From Streptomyces coffeae (GTDB lineage: Bacteria; Actinomycetota; Actinomycetes; Streptomycetales; Streptomycetaceae), in the NCBI RefSeq assembly GCF_016741875.1, contig NZ_JAERRF010000004.1:248001-312000 (forward strand): 64,000 nucleotides of DNA. Reading direction: 5' to 3'. A program made the position numbers and the translations under genes. Below, one piece after another: positions 37,973 through 46,757 of the stretch. The notes below the pieces were generated by a model. The model made no database searches. It had not been told where the DNA came from and saw nothing but the letters and a program-made list of their open reading frames with translations. Numbering within the stretch: position 1 is the stretch's first letter; the number at the start of each line of letters is the position of its first letter.

Positions 37973-39726
37973 TCGTCGCAGCCACCGCGGGCCATGTCGA
38001 CCACGGCAAGACATCCCTGATCCACGCGCTGACCGGCCGCGACCCGGACCGGCTCGCCGAGGAGCGCCGCCGTGGGCTCACTCTGGACCTCGGGTTCGCC
38101 TGGTGCGATCTGCCGAGCGGGCGGCGGGCCGCCTTCGTCGACGTACCCGGACATGAGCGCTACCTGCACACCATGCTGGCCGGTCTCGGCCCCGTCCGTA
38201 CGGCGCTCCTGGTGGTGGCGGCGGATCAGGGCTGGTCCGCACAGAGCGCCGAACACGCCGACGCACTGGCGGCCTTCGCCGTGCCGGAGATCCTCCTCGT
38301 GATCACCCGCTGCGACCTGGCCGATCCCGAACCCGCGGCGGCCACCGCCCGGCGCGAACTGCTCGCGCGCGGTCTGCGGACCGCTGCTCCGGTAGCGGTG
38401 AGCGCGCACACCGGTCAGGGCCTCGACGCCCTGCGTACCGCGCTCGACCAGCTCACGCCGGACCGCTCACCACGTCCGGGGCCGGTCCGGCTGTGGGCCG
38501 ACCGGGCCTTCACCGTCTCCGGCACGGGCACCGTGGTGACCGGCACCCTGCTCGGCGGAACGCTGCGCGTCGGAGACCGGGTCGAGTTGTGCGCCTCCGG
38601 CGTACCGGGAACTGCCGCCACCGTCCGCGGGCTTCAGGTGTGCGAGCGCGACGTGTCCTCGGCTTCGGGGCCCACCCGCCTTGCGGTCAACCTGCGGCGT
38701 GTACCGGTCGACGCGGTGCCCCGCGGCACCGCCCTGCTCACTCCGGACGCATGGGTCAGCAGCACGCTGGTCGATCTCCGGCTGCACACACACGACGCGG
38801 ATCCGGCGCCACTGCCCGGCGAGGTCATGTGCCACCTCGGCACCGCCCGTCGCCCGGCCCGGCTGCGAAGGCTCTCCGACGACCTCGCCCAGCTCCGGCT
38901 GTCCGCACCATTGCCGCTGCACGTGGGCGACCGGCTCGTGCTGCGCGACCCCGGAACCCGCAGGCTGCTCGGCGCGACCGTGCTGGACCCGATGGCCGAG
39001 CGCATCACCGGCCGGGGCGCCGCAGGGCGGCGCAGGGCCGCCTTGGCGTCCGCGACCGGGAGGCCGCACCTGGCCGCCGAGCTCGCCCGCCGCGGGCTTG
39101 TCCGCACGGCGGATCTGCGCCGTCTCGGCGTGCCCGTGCCCGCCACCCGTGCCGAGCACGCATGGCTGATCGACCCCGAACACCACCGGCATCTCACGGA
39201 ACGCTTGCTGCACCTGGTGCGGACCCACCAGGAACGGTCCCCCACCGCACCGGAACTCACCAGGGACCGGATACGCGACGCACTCGGGCTGCCCGACACC
39301 CGGCTGATCGACCTCATCATCCCGCCCGAGCTGAGGGAACGGCAGGGACGTATCGGCATGGCCGACACCGCGCTGCCGGACGCACTGCGCCCGGCAGCCG
39401 ACGTCGCCCAGCGGGAACTGGCCTCGGCGCGCTGGCGAGCACCGACCGCCCAGCGCTGGCGCGAACTCGGGGTCGGCCCGGCCCAACTCCAGGCGCTCAC
39501 CCGGCACGGTGTGCTCGTACGCCTTGCGCCGGACGTCTACCTCACCCCCTCGGCCGTCGTGGAAGCCGCCGCCGTACTCGAGAGCCTGCGCGCGCCCTTC
39601 CCCGTCAGCCACGCACGCACCGCCCTGTCCGCGCCGAGACGCGTCGTGGTTCCCCTGCTGGAACACCTCGACCGCCAGGGCATCACCGAGAAGGTCACCG
39701 ACGACGGCCACCGGCGACTGCGCTGA
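37969..39726 (+). CDS. selB: Selenocysteine-specific elongation factor SelB
   Basis: A 585-residue translation factor. The G domain has GHVDHGKTS (residues about 8-16), DVPGHE and TRCD (in place of NKxD); the EF-Tu-like domains 2-3 follow, then winged-helix domains at the C-terminus ([20 protein letters not shown] and later), which bind the SECIS hairpin in mRNA. Start ATG 37969 overlaps the selA stop. The intact C-terminal winged helices imply that this organism decodes at least one bacterial-type SECIS. Confidence 0.95.
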   Translation: MIVAATAGHVDHGKTSLIHALTGRDPDRLAEERRRGLTLDLGFAWCDLPSGRRAAFVDVPGHERYLHTMLAGLGPVRTALLVVAADQGWSAQSAEHADALAAFAVPEILLVITRCDLADPEPAAATARRELLARGLRTAAPVAVSAHTGQGLDALRTALDQLTPDRSPRPGPVRLWADRAFTVSGTGTVVTGTLLGGTLRVGDRVELCASGVPGTAATVRGLQVCERDVSSASGPTRLAVNLRRVPVDAVPRGTALLTPDAWVSSTLVDLRLHTHDADPAPLPGEVMCHLGTARRPARLRRLSDDLAQLRLSAPLPLHVGDRLVLRDPGTRRLLGATVLDPMAERITGRGAAGRRRAALASATGRPHLAAELARRGLVRTADLRRLGVPVPATRAEHAWLIDPEHHRHLTERLLHLVRTHQERSPTAPELTRDRIRDALGLPDTRLIDLIIPPELRERQGRIGMADTALPDALRPAADVAQRELASARWRAPTAQRWRELGVGPAQLQALTRHGVLVRLAPDVYLTPSAVVEAAAVLESLRAPFPVSHARTALSAPRRVVVPLLEHLDRQGITEKVTDDGHRRLR

Positions 39727-40985
39727 CGGACAGGCCGCTGTCCTCCCACAGAGCGGGGCTGTGGGAGCCGACAAGGGCGCCGATCCGGGCCAGGACCTCA
39801 TCGGCGGGGTGCGGGCCGAGGCGGCGGCCGTCCCGCAGACGCAGGCTGATGTGCTCGTCGGCGGCTTCCTCGGCACCGATGACGGCCTGGTAGGGGACGA
39901 GGCGGCCGGCCCGGATCCGGGCGCCGAGACTGCCGCGTTCCGGCCCCGCCACCTCGGCGCGGAGCCCGAGTTCGGCGCACCGCAGGGCGAACTCCTCGGC
40001 GTACGGCAGCTGGTCCTCGTGCACCGGCAGAACGGCCAGCTGGGTGGGGGCCAGCCAGGCGGGGAACGCACCGCCGTAGGTCTCGATGAGAAGGGCCACC
40101 GCGCGTTCCACACTGCCGATGATGCTGCGGTGGACCATGACCGGCCGGTGCTTCGCCCCGTCCGCGCCGATGTAGTGCAGATCGAACCGCTCGGGCTGGT
40201 GGAAGTCGATCTGCACGGTGGACAGGGTGAACTCCCGTCCGGCGCCGTCGGCCAGCTGGACATCGATCTTGGGCCCGTAGAACGCGGCCTCGCCCTCGGC
40301 CGCCTCGTACGGCAGCCCGCATCGCTGAAGGACCTCGGTCAGCAGCGCGGTCGCGCGCTGCCACATCTCCGGGGCGGGCCACGTACTTCCCGCCGGGACC
40401 GGGGAGGGAGAGCCGGTAGCGGGCCGGGCTGATACCGAGTGCCGCATACGCCTCCTGGATCAGCTCCAGCGCGGCCCGCGCCTCGTCGGCCACCTGGTCC
40501 AGGGTGCAGAAGACATGTGCGTCGTTGAGCTGGATGGCCCGGACCCGGGTCAGCCCGCCGAGCACGCCCGAGAGTTCGGAGCGGTGCATACCGCCCAACT
40601 CGGCTATGCGCAGGGGGAGTTCGCGGTAGCTGTGGGAGCGGGAGCGGTAGATCAGCGCATGGTGCGGACACAGACTCGGCCGCAGCACCACCTGCTCACC
40701 GCTCACGTCCATCGGGGGGTACATGTCGTCGCTGTAGTGCGCCCAGTGTCCCGAGATCTCGTACAACTCCCGTTTGCCGAGCACCGGGGAGTACACATGG
40801 CGGTAGCCCGCCCGCCGTTCGACGGCGCGGATGTACTCCTCCAGGGAGTGCCGCACCGCGGCGCCGTCGGGCAGCCAGTACGGCAGCCCCGCGCCGATCA
40901 GCGGATCGGTGTCGAACAGGTCGAGTTCACGGCCGAGTCTGCGGTGGTCGGGTGCGCCGTGGTCGTTCCGAGGGCGGTCGTTCAT
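39695..40985 (-). pseudogene. thrS: Short threonyl-tRNA synthetase paralogue, frameshifted
   Basis: From ATG 40985 (AGGAG upstream) the frame encodes the catalytic core of ThrRS without TGS and editing domains: zinc ligand region LCPHH, motif 2 (GMHRSELSGVLGGLTRVRA), NDAHVFC. At about 40371-40380, in a C-rich run, the frame breaks after GGKYVA; dropping one base joins it to PEMWQRATALLTEVLQR, motif 3 region and the anticodon-binding domain, ending at 39695. So one extra C (or a sequencing error) splits an otherwise complete gene of about 430 codons. Such short paralogues can be regulated or resistance-type ThrRS. A leader peptide and attenuator precede it. Confidence 0.8.
39743..39767 (+). 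terminator. Hairpin 16 nt after selB
   Basis: CTCCCACAG (39743-39751) pairs with CTGTGGGAG (39759-39767) around a 7-nt loop. It lies inside the 3' end of the convergent thrS-like gene and probably ends the tRNA-Sec-selA-selB transcript. Confidence 0.55.
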
Positions 40986-40995
40986 GGTGGTCTCC

Positions 40996-41030
40996 TCGCG
41001 GATCGCGGATCGCGGTTCGCGGTTCGCGGA
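40996..41030. repeat. Five tandem 7-bp repeats before thrS
   Basis: TCGCGGA, TCGCGGA, TCGCGGT, TCGCGGT, TCGCGGA run without a gap from 40996 to 41030, just upstream of the thrS ribosome site. Slippage here could vary the leader length. Confidence 0.7.
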
Positions 41031-41052
41031 CGGCGGGCGAGTGACCACAGCG

Positions 41053-41084
41053 CGAAGCCCCGGGGCACTCGCCCCGGGGCTTCG
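41053..41084 (-). terminator. Attenuator-type hairpin between the Thr leader peptide and thrS
   Basis: A perfect 14-bp stem (CGAAGCCCCGGGGC with GCCCCGGGGCTTCG) and a 4-nt loop lie 15 nt after the stop of the threonine-rich leader and 68 nt before the thrS start. Position and strength fit transcription attenuation. Confidence 0.65.
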
Positions 41085-41098
41085 GATCAGGACATCGA

Positions 41099-41173
41099 TC
41101 AGCGCGCCGGGACTTGGTCCGGCGTCGTCGTCATCGCGGTCATCGCGATCGCGGCACGCTGCATAGTGGCCAT
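41099..41173 (-). CDS. Threonine-rich leader peptide of thrS
   Basis: A 24-codon frame, M-A-T-M-Q-R-A-A-I-A-M-T-A-M-T-T-T-P and on to a TGA at 41099. Five of the first 17 codons are Thr, three of them consecutive ACG codons. It starts at 41173, 15 nt after the carboxypeptidase stop, and lies before the attenuator hairpin. Ribosome stalling at the Thr codons would be expected to prevent the hairpin and let transcription reach the synthetase. The ribosome site is weak; the peptide is otherwise unremarkable. Confidence 0.6.
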   Translation of the reverse strand: MATMQRAAIAMTAMTTTPDQVPAR

Positions 41174-41188
41174 CGTATCAGTGGCCGG

Positions 41189-42136
41189 TCAGTCCTGCGG
41201 TGTGCCCGCGGGCAGCTTGCGCCAGGTCACCTGGGTTCGGGTGTGGTACGCCCAGTCGAGCATCTTCGTGGCGTCCGGGTACCGCTTGGCGTCGTTCAGC
41301 ACCACACCGATGACCGTGCGGCCGCCGCGCTTCGCCGCGAAGACGATGCACTTGCCCGCCTGGCTGCCGGTGCCGGTCTTGATGCCGATCGCGCCGTTGT
41401 ACGAGCCCAGCAGCTTGTTGGTGCTGGACCAGTAGTAGGTGCGGGTACGGCCGTTGGCCGCCGGTGCCTTCTGCTCGGTGTCCTTCGACTTCACCACCGT
41501 GCGGAAGGTGGCGTTACCGAGCGCGTGATGTGCCAGCTTCGCCAGGTCCCGGGCGGTGGTGTAGTTGGCGTTGTGGTCCGAGATGCCGTCGAACGAGTCG
41601 TAGTGGGTCCTGGACATCCCCAGCGCGTCGGCCTTCTTGTTCATCTTGGAGATGAACGACGCGGTGCGCTTGGCGGTGGTGTTGCCGGTGCCGAAGGTGT
41701 CGGCCAGGGCCATCGCCGCGTCGCACCCCGACGGCAGCAGCATCCCGTAGAGGAGCTGACGGACCGTGAGCTTGTCGCCCTTCTTCAGATCGGCCGCGCT
41801 GCCGCCGCTGCGCTCGATGTAGTCCAGGTACGCCTGCCGGACGGTGACCTTCTTGTCGAGGTTCACCCCGCGGGTGTCCAGCACCACCACGGCCGTCATC
41901 ATCTTGGTGATGCTGGCCATCTGGCGCTTGGTGTCGGCGCCCTTGGCCCACAGCTGCTTGTTGGGCCCATTGTCCAGCAGATACGCGCTCTTGGCCTGGA
42001 TCCCCGACGGCCCGGCCGCGGCCGTCCGCGCGGTGGCCTGTGCGGTGGCCGTCGGTACCGCGACCGACAACGCCGCCGTGGACGCGATGACCGCCGCTCC
42101 CCAGCGGCGCACCGCCTTGCCCCCAAGTCGTCCCAT
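41189..42136 (-). CDS. Secreted D-alanyl-D-alanine carboxypeptidase
   Basis: A 315-residue low-molecular-weight penicillin-binding protein of the S11 family. A signal peptide (GAAVIASTAALSVAVPTATAQA) is followed by the catalytic SITK (ASITKMMTAVVVL, near residue 75), the second motif SGC (PSGCDAAMALAD) and KTG (GIKTGTGSQAGKC). It trims the terminal D-Ala of peptidoglycan stem peptides outside the cell. No C-terminal membrane anchor is seen. The thrS leader follows 15 bp downstream, so some thrS transcription may come from this gene. Confidence 0.93.
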   Translation of the reverse strand: MGRLGGKAVRRWGAAVIASTAALSVAVPTATAQATARTAAAGPSGIQAKSAYLLDNGPNKQLWAKGADTKRQMASITKMMTAVVVLDTRGVNLDKKVTVRQAYLDYIERSGGSAADLKKGDKLTVRQLLYGMLLPSGCDAAMALADTFGTGNTTAKRTASFISKMNKKADALGMSRTHYDSFDGISDHNANYTTARDLAKLAHHALGNATFRTVVKSKDTEQKAPAANGRTRTYYWSSTNKLLGSYNGAIGIKTGTGSQAGKCIVFAAKRGGRTVIGVVLNDAKRYPDATKMLDWAYHTRTQVTWRKLPAGTPQD

Positions 42137-42214
42137 ACGCCCTCCATCTCCTCAGCTGACTGTTCGGGCGCGCGTATCCTCTCACCAGCGGTCAGGTGGG
42201 GACATGTCGGGGTG

Positions 42215-42302
42215 TCAGCCGCGGCCGACGGTCCACGCGTAGGCGGTCTTGGCGTCGAACTCGCCCTGGCCGCCGAGGAAGACAAGCCTGCCCAGCAGGC
42301 GT
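42215..42302 (-). other. Possible gene remnant downstream of the Lrp gene
   Basis: One minus-strand frame reads RLLGRLVFLGGQGEFDAKTA and YAWTVGRG before a TGA at 42215. It has good codon bias and looks like the C-terminus of a protein whose upstream part is lost at the end of the Lrp gene. The family is not recognised. Confidence 0.3.
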
Positions 42303-42818
42303 TCAGGGCTGTCGCCGGGGCGGCTCCTGGGCACGGGCCGCCGGTGCCGACCGGCCCACCGCCTCCACCAGCGGCAGCGTCCGGTAGCGCACCCGCTCGC
42401 GGAGGGCCATCTCGGTACGCGTCCGGACCACGCCGGGCATCCGGATCAGCTGCTGGACGACGTCCTCCAGATGCGCGTTGTCCCGCGCCACCACCCGGGT
42501 GAACAGATCCCCGCCACCGGTGATGGAGAACGCCTCGATGATCTCCGGCAGCGCGGCCAGCGCGTCGCCGACCTCGTCCAGATGGCCCTGGGTGACCTCG
42601 ATGTGGACGAACGCCAGGACGGGGTGGCCGAGCGCGGCGGGCGACAGCGAAGGACCGTAGGCCGTGATGACCCCGTCCCGCTCCAGCCGGTCCAGCCGCG
42701 CCTGCACCGTGCCCCGGGCGACGCCCAGCATCCGCGCGTACTCCCGGACACTGGTGCGCGGCTGCTCCAGCAGCAGTCGCAGGATCTTCGCGTCGAGCGC
42801 GTCCACCGCTGTTGCCAT
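42303..42818 (-). CDS. Lrp/AsnC-family transcriptional regulator
   Basis: A 171-residue regulator: N-terminal helix-turn-helix (DALDAKILRLLLEQPRTSVR, GVARGTVQARLDRLERDGV) and the RAM ligand-binding domain (VLAFVHIEVTQGHLDEVG, ITGGGDLFTRVVARDN). ATG at 42818 is preferred because AGGAG lies 12 nt upstream; an ATG at 42836 is also possible. The last 25 residues are Arg/Pro/Ala-rich and extend beyond the usual Lrp length. It is divergent from uppP, 89 bp away. Ligand and targets are unknown. Confidence 0.9.
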   Translation of the reverse strand: MATAVDALDAKILRLLLEQPRTSVREYARMLGVARGTVQARLDRLERDGVITAYGPSLSPAALGHPVLAFVHIEVTQGHLDEVGDALAALPEIIEAFSITGGGDLFTRVVARDNAHLEDVVQQLIRMPGVVRTRTEMALRERVRYRTLPLVEAVGRSAPAARAQEPPRRQP

Positions 42819-42907
42819 CGGCTGCCGGCTCCTCATGTGCTGTCTCGTACCCGGGGCGCCTGTGTCGGTCTGCGGCGCGGCCCTGTCGTTCCACGATACT
42901 CACGGCT

Positions 42908-43747
42908 GTGAGCGGCGCGATCAGCATCGGACAGGCCACGGTTCTCGGCGTGGTGGAAGGCGTGACCGAATTCCTCCCGGTCTCCTCCACCGGACATCTG
43001 AAGATCACCGAAGGACTGATGGGCATCCCGGTGGACCACCGGTCCGTCGTCGCCTTCACCGCGGTGATCCAGGGCGGGGCCATCGCGGCTGCCCTGGTCT
43101 ACTTCTCCCAGGACATCATGCGCATCGCCGGGGCCTGGGCCCGCGGTCTGGTCCGCCCGGAGGAGCGCTACCGCCACGACTACCGGTTCGGCTGGTGGGC
43201 CATCTTCGCCACCCTCCCCGTCGTGGCCGTCGGGTTGGCGGCGAAGCCGCTGATCGAGGGGCCGCTCGCCTCGCTGTGGGTGGTGGCCGGGTCGCTGATC
43301 GCGGGCAGCGGCGTGATGTGGGCCGCGGACCGCCGGGGCCGCCACAAGCGGGGCGAGGACGACACCGGATTCCGGGACGCCCTGCTCGTCGGCAGCTCAC
43401 AGATCCTGGCGCTGCTCTTCCCCGGCTTCTCCCGCTCCGGCGCGACCATGTCCACCGCGCTGCTGCTGGACCTGGACCGGGTGGCGGCCACCCGGCTGTC
43501 GTTCTTCCTGGGGATCCCGGCCCTGACCGGCGCGGGTCTGTACGAGCTGAAGGACGCGGTGGGCGCCGGGGCGGCCGTGGCTCCCCTCGCCGTCGGCACC
43601 GCCGTGTCGTTCGCGGTCGCCTACGCCTCGATCGCCTGGCTGCTGAAGTATGTCGCCCAGCACTCCTTCAACGCCTTCGTGATCTACCGGATCGTCGTGG
43701 GGGTGCTGCTGTTCGGGCTGCTGGGCGGCGGTGTGCTGCACGCTTGA
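42908..43747 (+). CDS. uppP: Undecaprenyl-diphosphatase
   Basis: A 279-residue polytopic membrane enzyme that recycles the undecaprenyl carrier of cell-wall synthesis and can give bacitracin tolerance. Both BacA/UppP signatures are intact: EGVTEFLPVSSTGHL near the N-terminus and PGFSRSGATMSTAL in the middle. GTG at 42908 has no ribosome site, but a GATACT -10-like element (42895-42900) places the transcription start at about the GTG, so the message may be leaderless. It is divergent from the Lrp gene. Confidence 0.95.
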   Translation: MSGAISIGQATVLGVVEGVTEFLPVSSTGHLKITEGLMGIPVDHRSVVAFTAVIQGGAIAAALVYFSQDIMRIAGAWARGLVRPEERYRHDYRFGWWAIFATLPVVAVGLAAKPLIEGPLASLWVVAGSLIAGSGVMWAADRRGRHKRGEDDTGFRDALLVGSSQILALLFPGFSRSGATMSTALLLDLDRVAATRLSFFLGIPALTGAGLYELKDAVGAGAAVAPLAVGTAVSFAVAYASIAWLLKYVAQHSFNAFVIYRIVVGVLLFGLLGGGVLHA

Positions 43748-43795
43748 GCCGCTGTCGGCAGACGGTCCCTGGACACGTGTGTCGGCGGACATAGT

Positions 43796-43848
43796 CCAAT
43801 GGCCCGCCCCGGTCCTCCCGATCCGCCGGGGACTGGGCCAATGGCCCA
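43796..43848. promoter_or_regulatory. Repeated CCAATGGCCC elements after uppP and before the FUSC gene
   Basis: CCAATGGCCC occurs at 43796-43805 and 43838-43847, 42 bp (four helical turns) apart. The second lies in the perfect palindrome TGGGCC-AAT-GGCCCA (43834-43848). This suggests paired operators, probably for the FUSC gene. Confidence 0.45.
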
Positions 43849-43894
43849 GTGAATCCGGGCTCTGTTGAGCCAGAGGCCCTCCGGGTGCTGTGAT

Positions 43895-43935
43895 GGGTCC
43901 GTCGATGGCGCTGCGGACCCCCGCGGCGCCTTTTT
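43895..43935 (+). terminator. Hairpin with U-tract upstream of the FUSC gene
   Basis: GGGTCCG (43895-43901) pairs with CGGACCC (43914-43920); a run of five T follows at 43931-43935. Either the uppP terminator or an attenuator, since the FUSC start is only 60 bp on. Confidence 0.45.
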
Positions 43936-43994
43936 CATGCGGTTTTCACGCGGTGACAGTGCGCCGCGGAGCGAGGGCAAGGGAACGGGACGCA

Positions 43995-45512
43995 GTGCTG
44001 AAGAGGATGTTCATGGCGCCGGATCCGGGGCTCGCGCGGCTGCGTGTCTCGACGCGGGCCGTCCTCGGCGTCGGGCTCGCCGTCGCGGTCACCGCGGTGG
44101 CCGGGCTTCCGCTGCCCGCCGTGATCGCGGCCGGGCTCGCCGCGCTGCTCGCGCTCTTCACCGTGGCCGATCCGACCGTGCGGCGGCAGGCCGTCACCAC
44201 TGCCGCGCTCCCGGCCGTCGGTCTGCCGGTGCTCGCCCTCGCCGCCGAGCTGCACGGGCGGGCGGGGCCACGGGACGCGGCCTTCCTCGCCGTCGTCTTC
44301 TGCGGGGTGGCCGCCCGGCGCTGGGGAGCGCGGGGCAACGCCCTGGGGATCTTCGCGTTCATGATGTTCTTCGCGGCGCAGTTCCTGCACGCGCTGCCCG
44401 GTGAGCTGCCGGTGCTGACCGCGGCGGTGCTGACCGGTGTGCTGGCGGCGGCCCTCGTACGGTTCGCCGTATGGCCGCTGGAGCGGCGCGATCCGCCGCC
44501 CGCGGCCCCCACGCCGCCGGGCGGACGCGGCCTGGCCAGGCCCGCCACCCGGCAGGCGTTCCAGGCGGTCGTCGCCTGCGCCTTCGCGCTCGCCGTCGGT
44601 CAGGCCGTCTCCGGCGAGCGCTGGTACTGGGCCGTCGGCACCGCCTGGTGGATCTTTGTCAACACCGCCTCGCGCGGCGAGACGCTGGTCCGTGGCTTCC
44701 GCCGGGTGCTGGGCACCGGCTGCGGGATCGCGGCCGGACTGGTGGTGGCCGTACCGCTGCACGGCGCGCCCGCGCCCACCGCCGCCCTCGTCGCCGTCTG
44801 TGTCTTCGGCATCTTCTACACCGCCCCGCTGTCCTACAGCTGGATGATGGTGTGCGTGACCCTCATGGCCGGGCTGCTGTACGGGCTGCTCGGGGTGCTC
44901 CATCCCGGGCTGCTCACCCTGCGGCTGGAGCAGACCGCCGTGGGCGCGATGGGCGCGGCGCTCGCCGTCGCCGTTGTCCTCCCGGTCACCACGCACGCCG
45001 CCAGCGACACCTGGGTGCGCGGTGCCCTGGAGTGCGTACGGCAGTGCGCCGCCGCGTCCGCGCGGCGGCTCGCGGGGGACCCGGCCGCCGACCCCGCACC
45101 GCATGTGGCCGAGCTGGAGGTGGTGCTCGGGCGGCTGCGGATGTCGGTCGCCCCGCTGCTGCATCCCCTCAGCCCGCTGCGCGCCCGCCGGGCCCGCGCC
45201 CGGCAGATCATGGTCGGGCTCGACGACTGCGCACGACAGGTCCGCGGCCTCGCCGAGCTGGCCGCCGACCCGGACGCGTCCCACGACGCGCGGCTGATCA
45301 CCGCCTGCCGCCGGGTGGAGACCGCGGTGGGGCGGCTGATGAGCACCGGCCCCGGCGCCGAGCAGGTCGCCGAGCCCGCCGCCGTCACGGCCCACCCCGC
45401 CCCGCATCCGAGCGTGGACCGGGCCCTGGCCCATCTGCACGACCTGGAGCGGTCGCTGGCCACGCTCGCGGCGCCGCTGCGCGGTCACCCCCGGGCGCCC
45501 GCGCGGGTCTGA
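43995..45512 (+). CDS. FUSC-family inner membrane protein
   Basis: A 505-residue protein from the GTG at 43995 with two blocks of about five membrane helices (for example VLGVGLAVAVTAVAGLPLPA and TAALVAVCVFGIFYTAPLSY) separated by a polar region, and a C-terminal cytosolic helical part with many Arg/Glu. The central GERWYWAVGTAWWIFVNT and GETLVRGFRRVLGTGCG segments are typical of FUSC/aromatic-acid-exporter proteins, which export small toxic acids or solutes. No fusion partner is present; the substrate is unknown. Confidence 0.88.
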   Translation: MLKRMFMAPDPGLARLRVSTRAVLGVGLAVAVTAVAGLPLPAVIAAGLAALLALFTVADPTVRRQAVTTAALPAVGLPVLALAAELHGRAGPRDAAFLAVVFCGVAARRWGARGNALGIFAFMMFFAAQFLHALPGELPVLTAAVLTGVLAAALVRFAVWPLERRDPPPAAPTPPGGRGLARPATRQAFQAVVACAFALAVGQAVSGERWYWAVGTAWWIFVNTASRGETLVRGFRRVLGTGCGIAAGLVVAVPLHGAPAPTAALVAVCVFGIFYTAPLSYSWMMVCVTLMAGLLYGLLGVLHPGLLTLRLEQTAVGAMGAALAVAVVLPVTTHAASDTWVRGALECVRQCAAASARRLAGDPAADPAPHVAELEVVLGRLRMSVAPLLHPLSPLRARRARARQIMVGLDDCARQVRGLAELAADPDASHDARLITACRRVETAVGRLMSTGPGAEQVAEPAAVTAHPAPHPSVDRALAHLHDLERSLATLAAPLRGHPRAPARV

Positions 45513-45632
45513 CACTGCGCCCCGCCAGGGTCCGGTGCGGCCAAGTGTCCGGACACGACCCACCGGACCCGCTTGGTCCAGACCTGGTTGCTACCGTCGG
45601 CCCGGCAGTGGAGTCGGCGGAAGGGCGGCGCG

Positions 45633-46682
45633 ATGGCCGGAACGGACATGGGGCAGCGGGCGTACATCGGGTCGTTCACCTCGGAGGGCGGTGCCGGGAT
45701 CACCGTGGCCTCGCTCGACGCGGAGTCGGGTGCGCTGCGCCCACGGCACACCACGGACGCGGTCGCCAACCCCTCGTATCTCGCCCTCGCGCCCGGCGGG
45801 GACCTCCTCTACGCGGTGCGCGAGACCGACGACGGCGTCGCCGCGGCCCTCACGGTCGCCGACCCCGGCAGACCGCCCGCACTGCTGGCCGGGCCGGTGT
45901 CCGTACGCGGTGCCGGGCCCACCCATCTCGCGCTCGCCGCCGGGCAGCTGTTCACCGCCAACTATGTGTCCGGCAGCGTCACCGCGCTCCCGGTGCTCGA
46001 CGGCGGTGTGCTCGGGGAACCCACGGCCATGTTCCAGGGCGAGGGCAGCGGGCCCCACCCCGAACGGCAGCGCGGCCCGCATGCGCACGCCGTACGGCCC
46101 GACCCCTCGGGCCGCTGGCTGCTCAGCGTCGACCTGGGCACCGACAGCGTACGGATCCACCGTCTGCCCGGGCTCCGGCCGCACGGTGCGGTCCGGATGC
46201 GGCCCGGCAGCGGCCCGCGCCATCTCACCTTCCATCCGCGCGGTGAACGCGCGTATGTGATCAACGAGTTGGAGCCGACGATCACCACCTGCCGCTGGGA
46301 CGCGGCGAACGGCACGCTCGAACCGCTCGGTGAGACGCCGGTGCTCCCGGAGGGCGGAGCGGGCGGTGCGGGGGAGAGCTTCCCCTCCGAGGCGGTGGTC
46401 TCGGAGGACGGCCGGTTCATCTGGGCCGCGGCCCGTGGCGCCGACACGGTCACCACCTTCGCGCTCGACGCCTCAGGTGACCGTCCGGAGCCGGTCACCA
46501 CGATCCCCTGCGGCGGCAGTTGGCCCCGGGACCTCGTACTGGGTCCCTCGGGACGGCATCTGTACGCGGCCAACGAACGCTCGGGCGACGTCACCTGGTT
46601 CACCGTCGACCCTACGACGGGCGTGCCGAGCCGGGCCGGGTCCATCGAGGTGCCCGCGGCCTCCTGTGTGGTGTTCGGCTGA
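45633..46682 (+). CDS. Lactonase-family seven-bladed beta-propeller protein
   Basis: A 349-residue protein from the ATG at 45633 (GGAAGGG upstream). It has the 6-phosphogluconolactonase/YbhE-type propeller repeats: YIGSFTSEGGAGITVASLDA, NPSYLALAPGGDLLYAVRE, HAHAVRPDPSGRWLLSVDLG and VLGPSGRHLYAANERSGD. There is no signal peptide. Proteins of this type hydrolyse sugar lactones, and the fold is also used by other enzymes, so the exact substrate is open. It is convergent with the CbiX-like gene. Confidence 0.9.
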   Translation: MAGTDMGQRAYIGSFTSEGGAGITVASLDAESGALRPRHTTDAVANPSYLALAPGGDLLYAVRETDDGVAAALTVADPGRPPALLAGPVSVRGAGPTHLALAAGQLFTANYVSGSVTALPVLDGGVLGEPTAMFQGEGSGPHPERQRGPHAHAVRPDPSGRWLLSVDLGTDSVRIHRLPGLRPHGAVRMRPGSGPRHLTFHPRGERAYVINELEPTITTCRWDAANGTLEPLGETPVLPEGGAGGAGESFPSEAVVSEDGRFIWAAARGADTVTTFALDASGDRPEPVTTIPCGGSWPRDLVLGPSGRHLYAANERSGDVTWFTVDPTTGVPSRAGSIEVPAASCVVFG

Positions 46683-46704
46683 CGCCGGTGGTCATGGAGC
46701 GGTG

Positions 46705-46737
46705 GGGCGGCGGCCGGTTTCCTCCGGACCGCCGCCC
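46705..46737. terminator. Bidirectional terminator between the lactonase and CbiX-like genes
   Basis: GGGCGGCGG-CCGG pairs with CCGG-A-CCGCCGCCC (one bulged A) around a 6-nt loop, midway between two convergent stop codons. Confidence 0.7.
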
Positions 46738-46757
46738 AGCGTGGTGATCGGGTCGCG

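Noticed and set aside
40371..40380. Programmed ribosomal frameshifting in thrS
   Set aside because: No slippery heptamer with downstream stimulator was recognised, and synthetases are not known to use it; an indel or read error is simpler.
40986..41188. T-box riboswitch upstream of thrS
   Set aside because: No T-box TGGNACC-type sequence or specifier-loop architecture was seen; the threonine leader peptide explains the region better.
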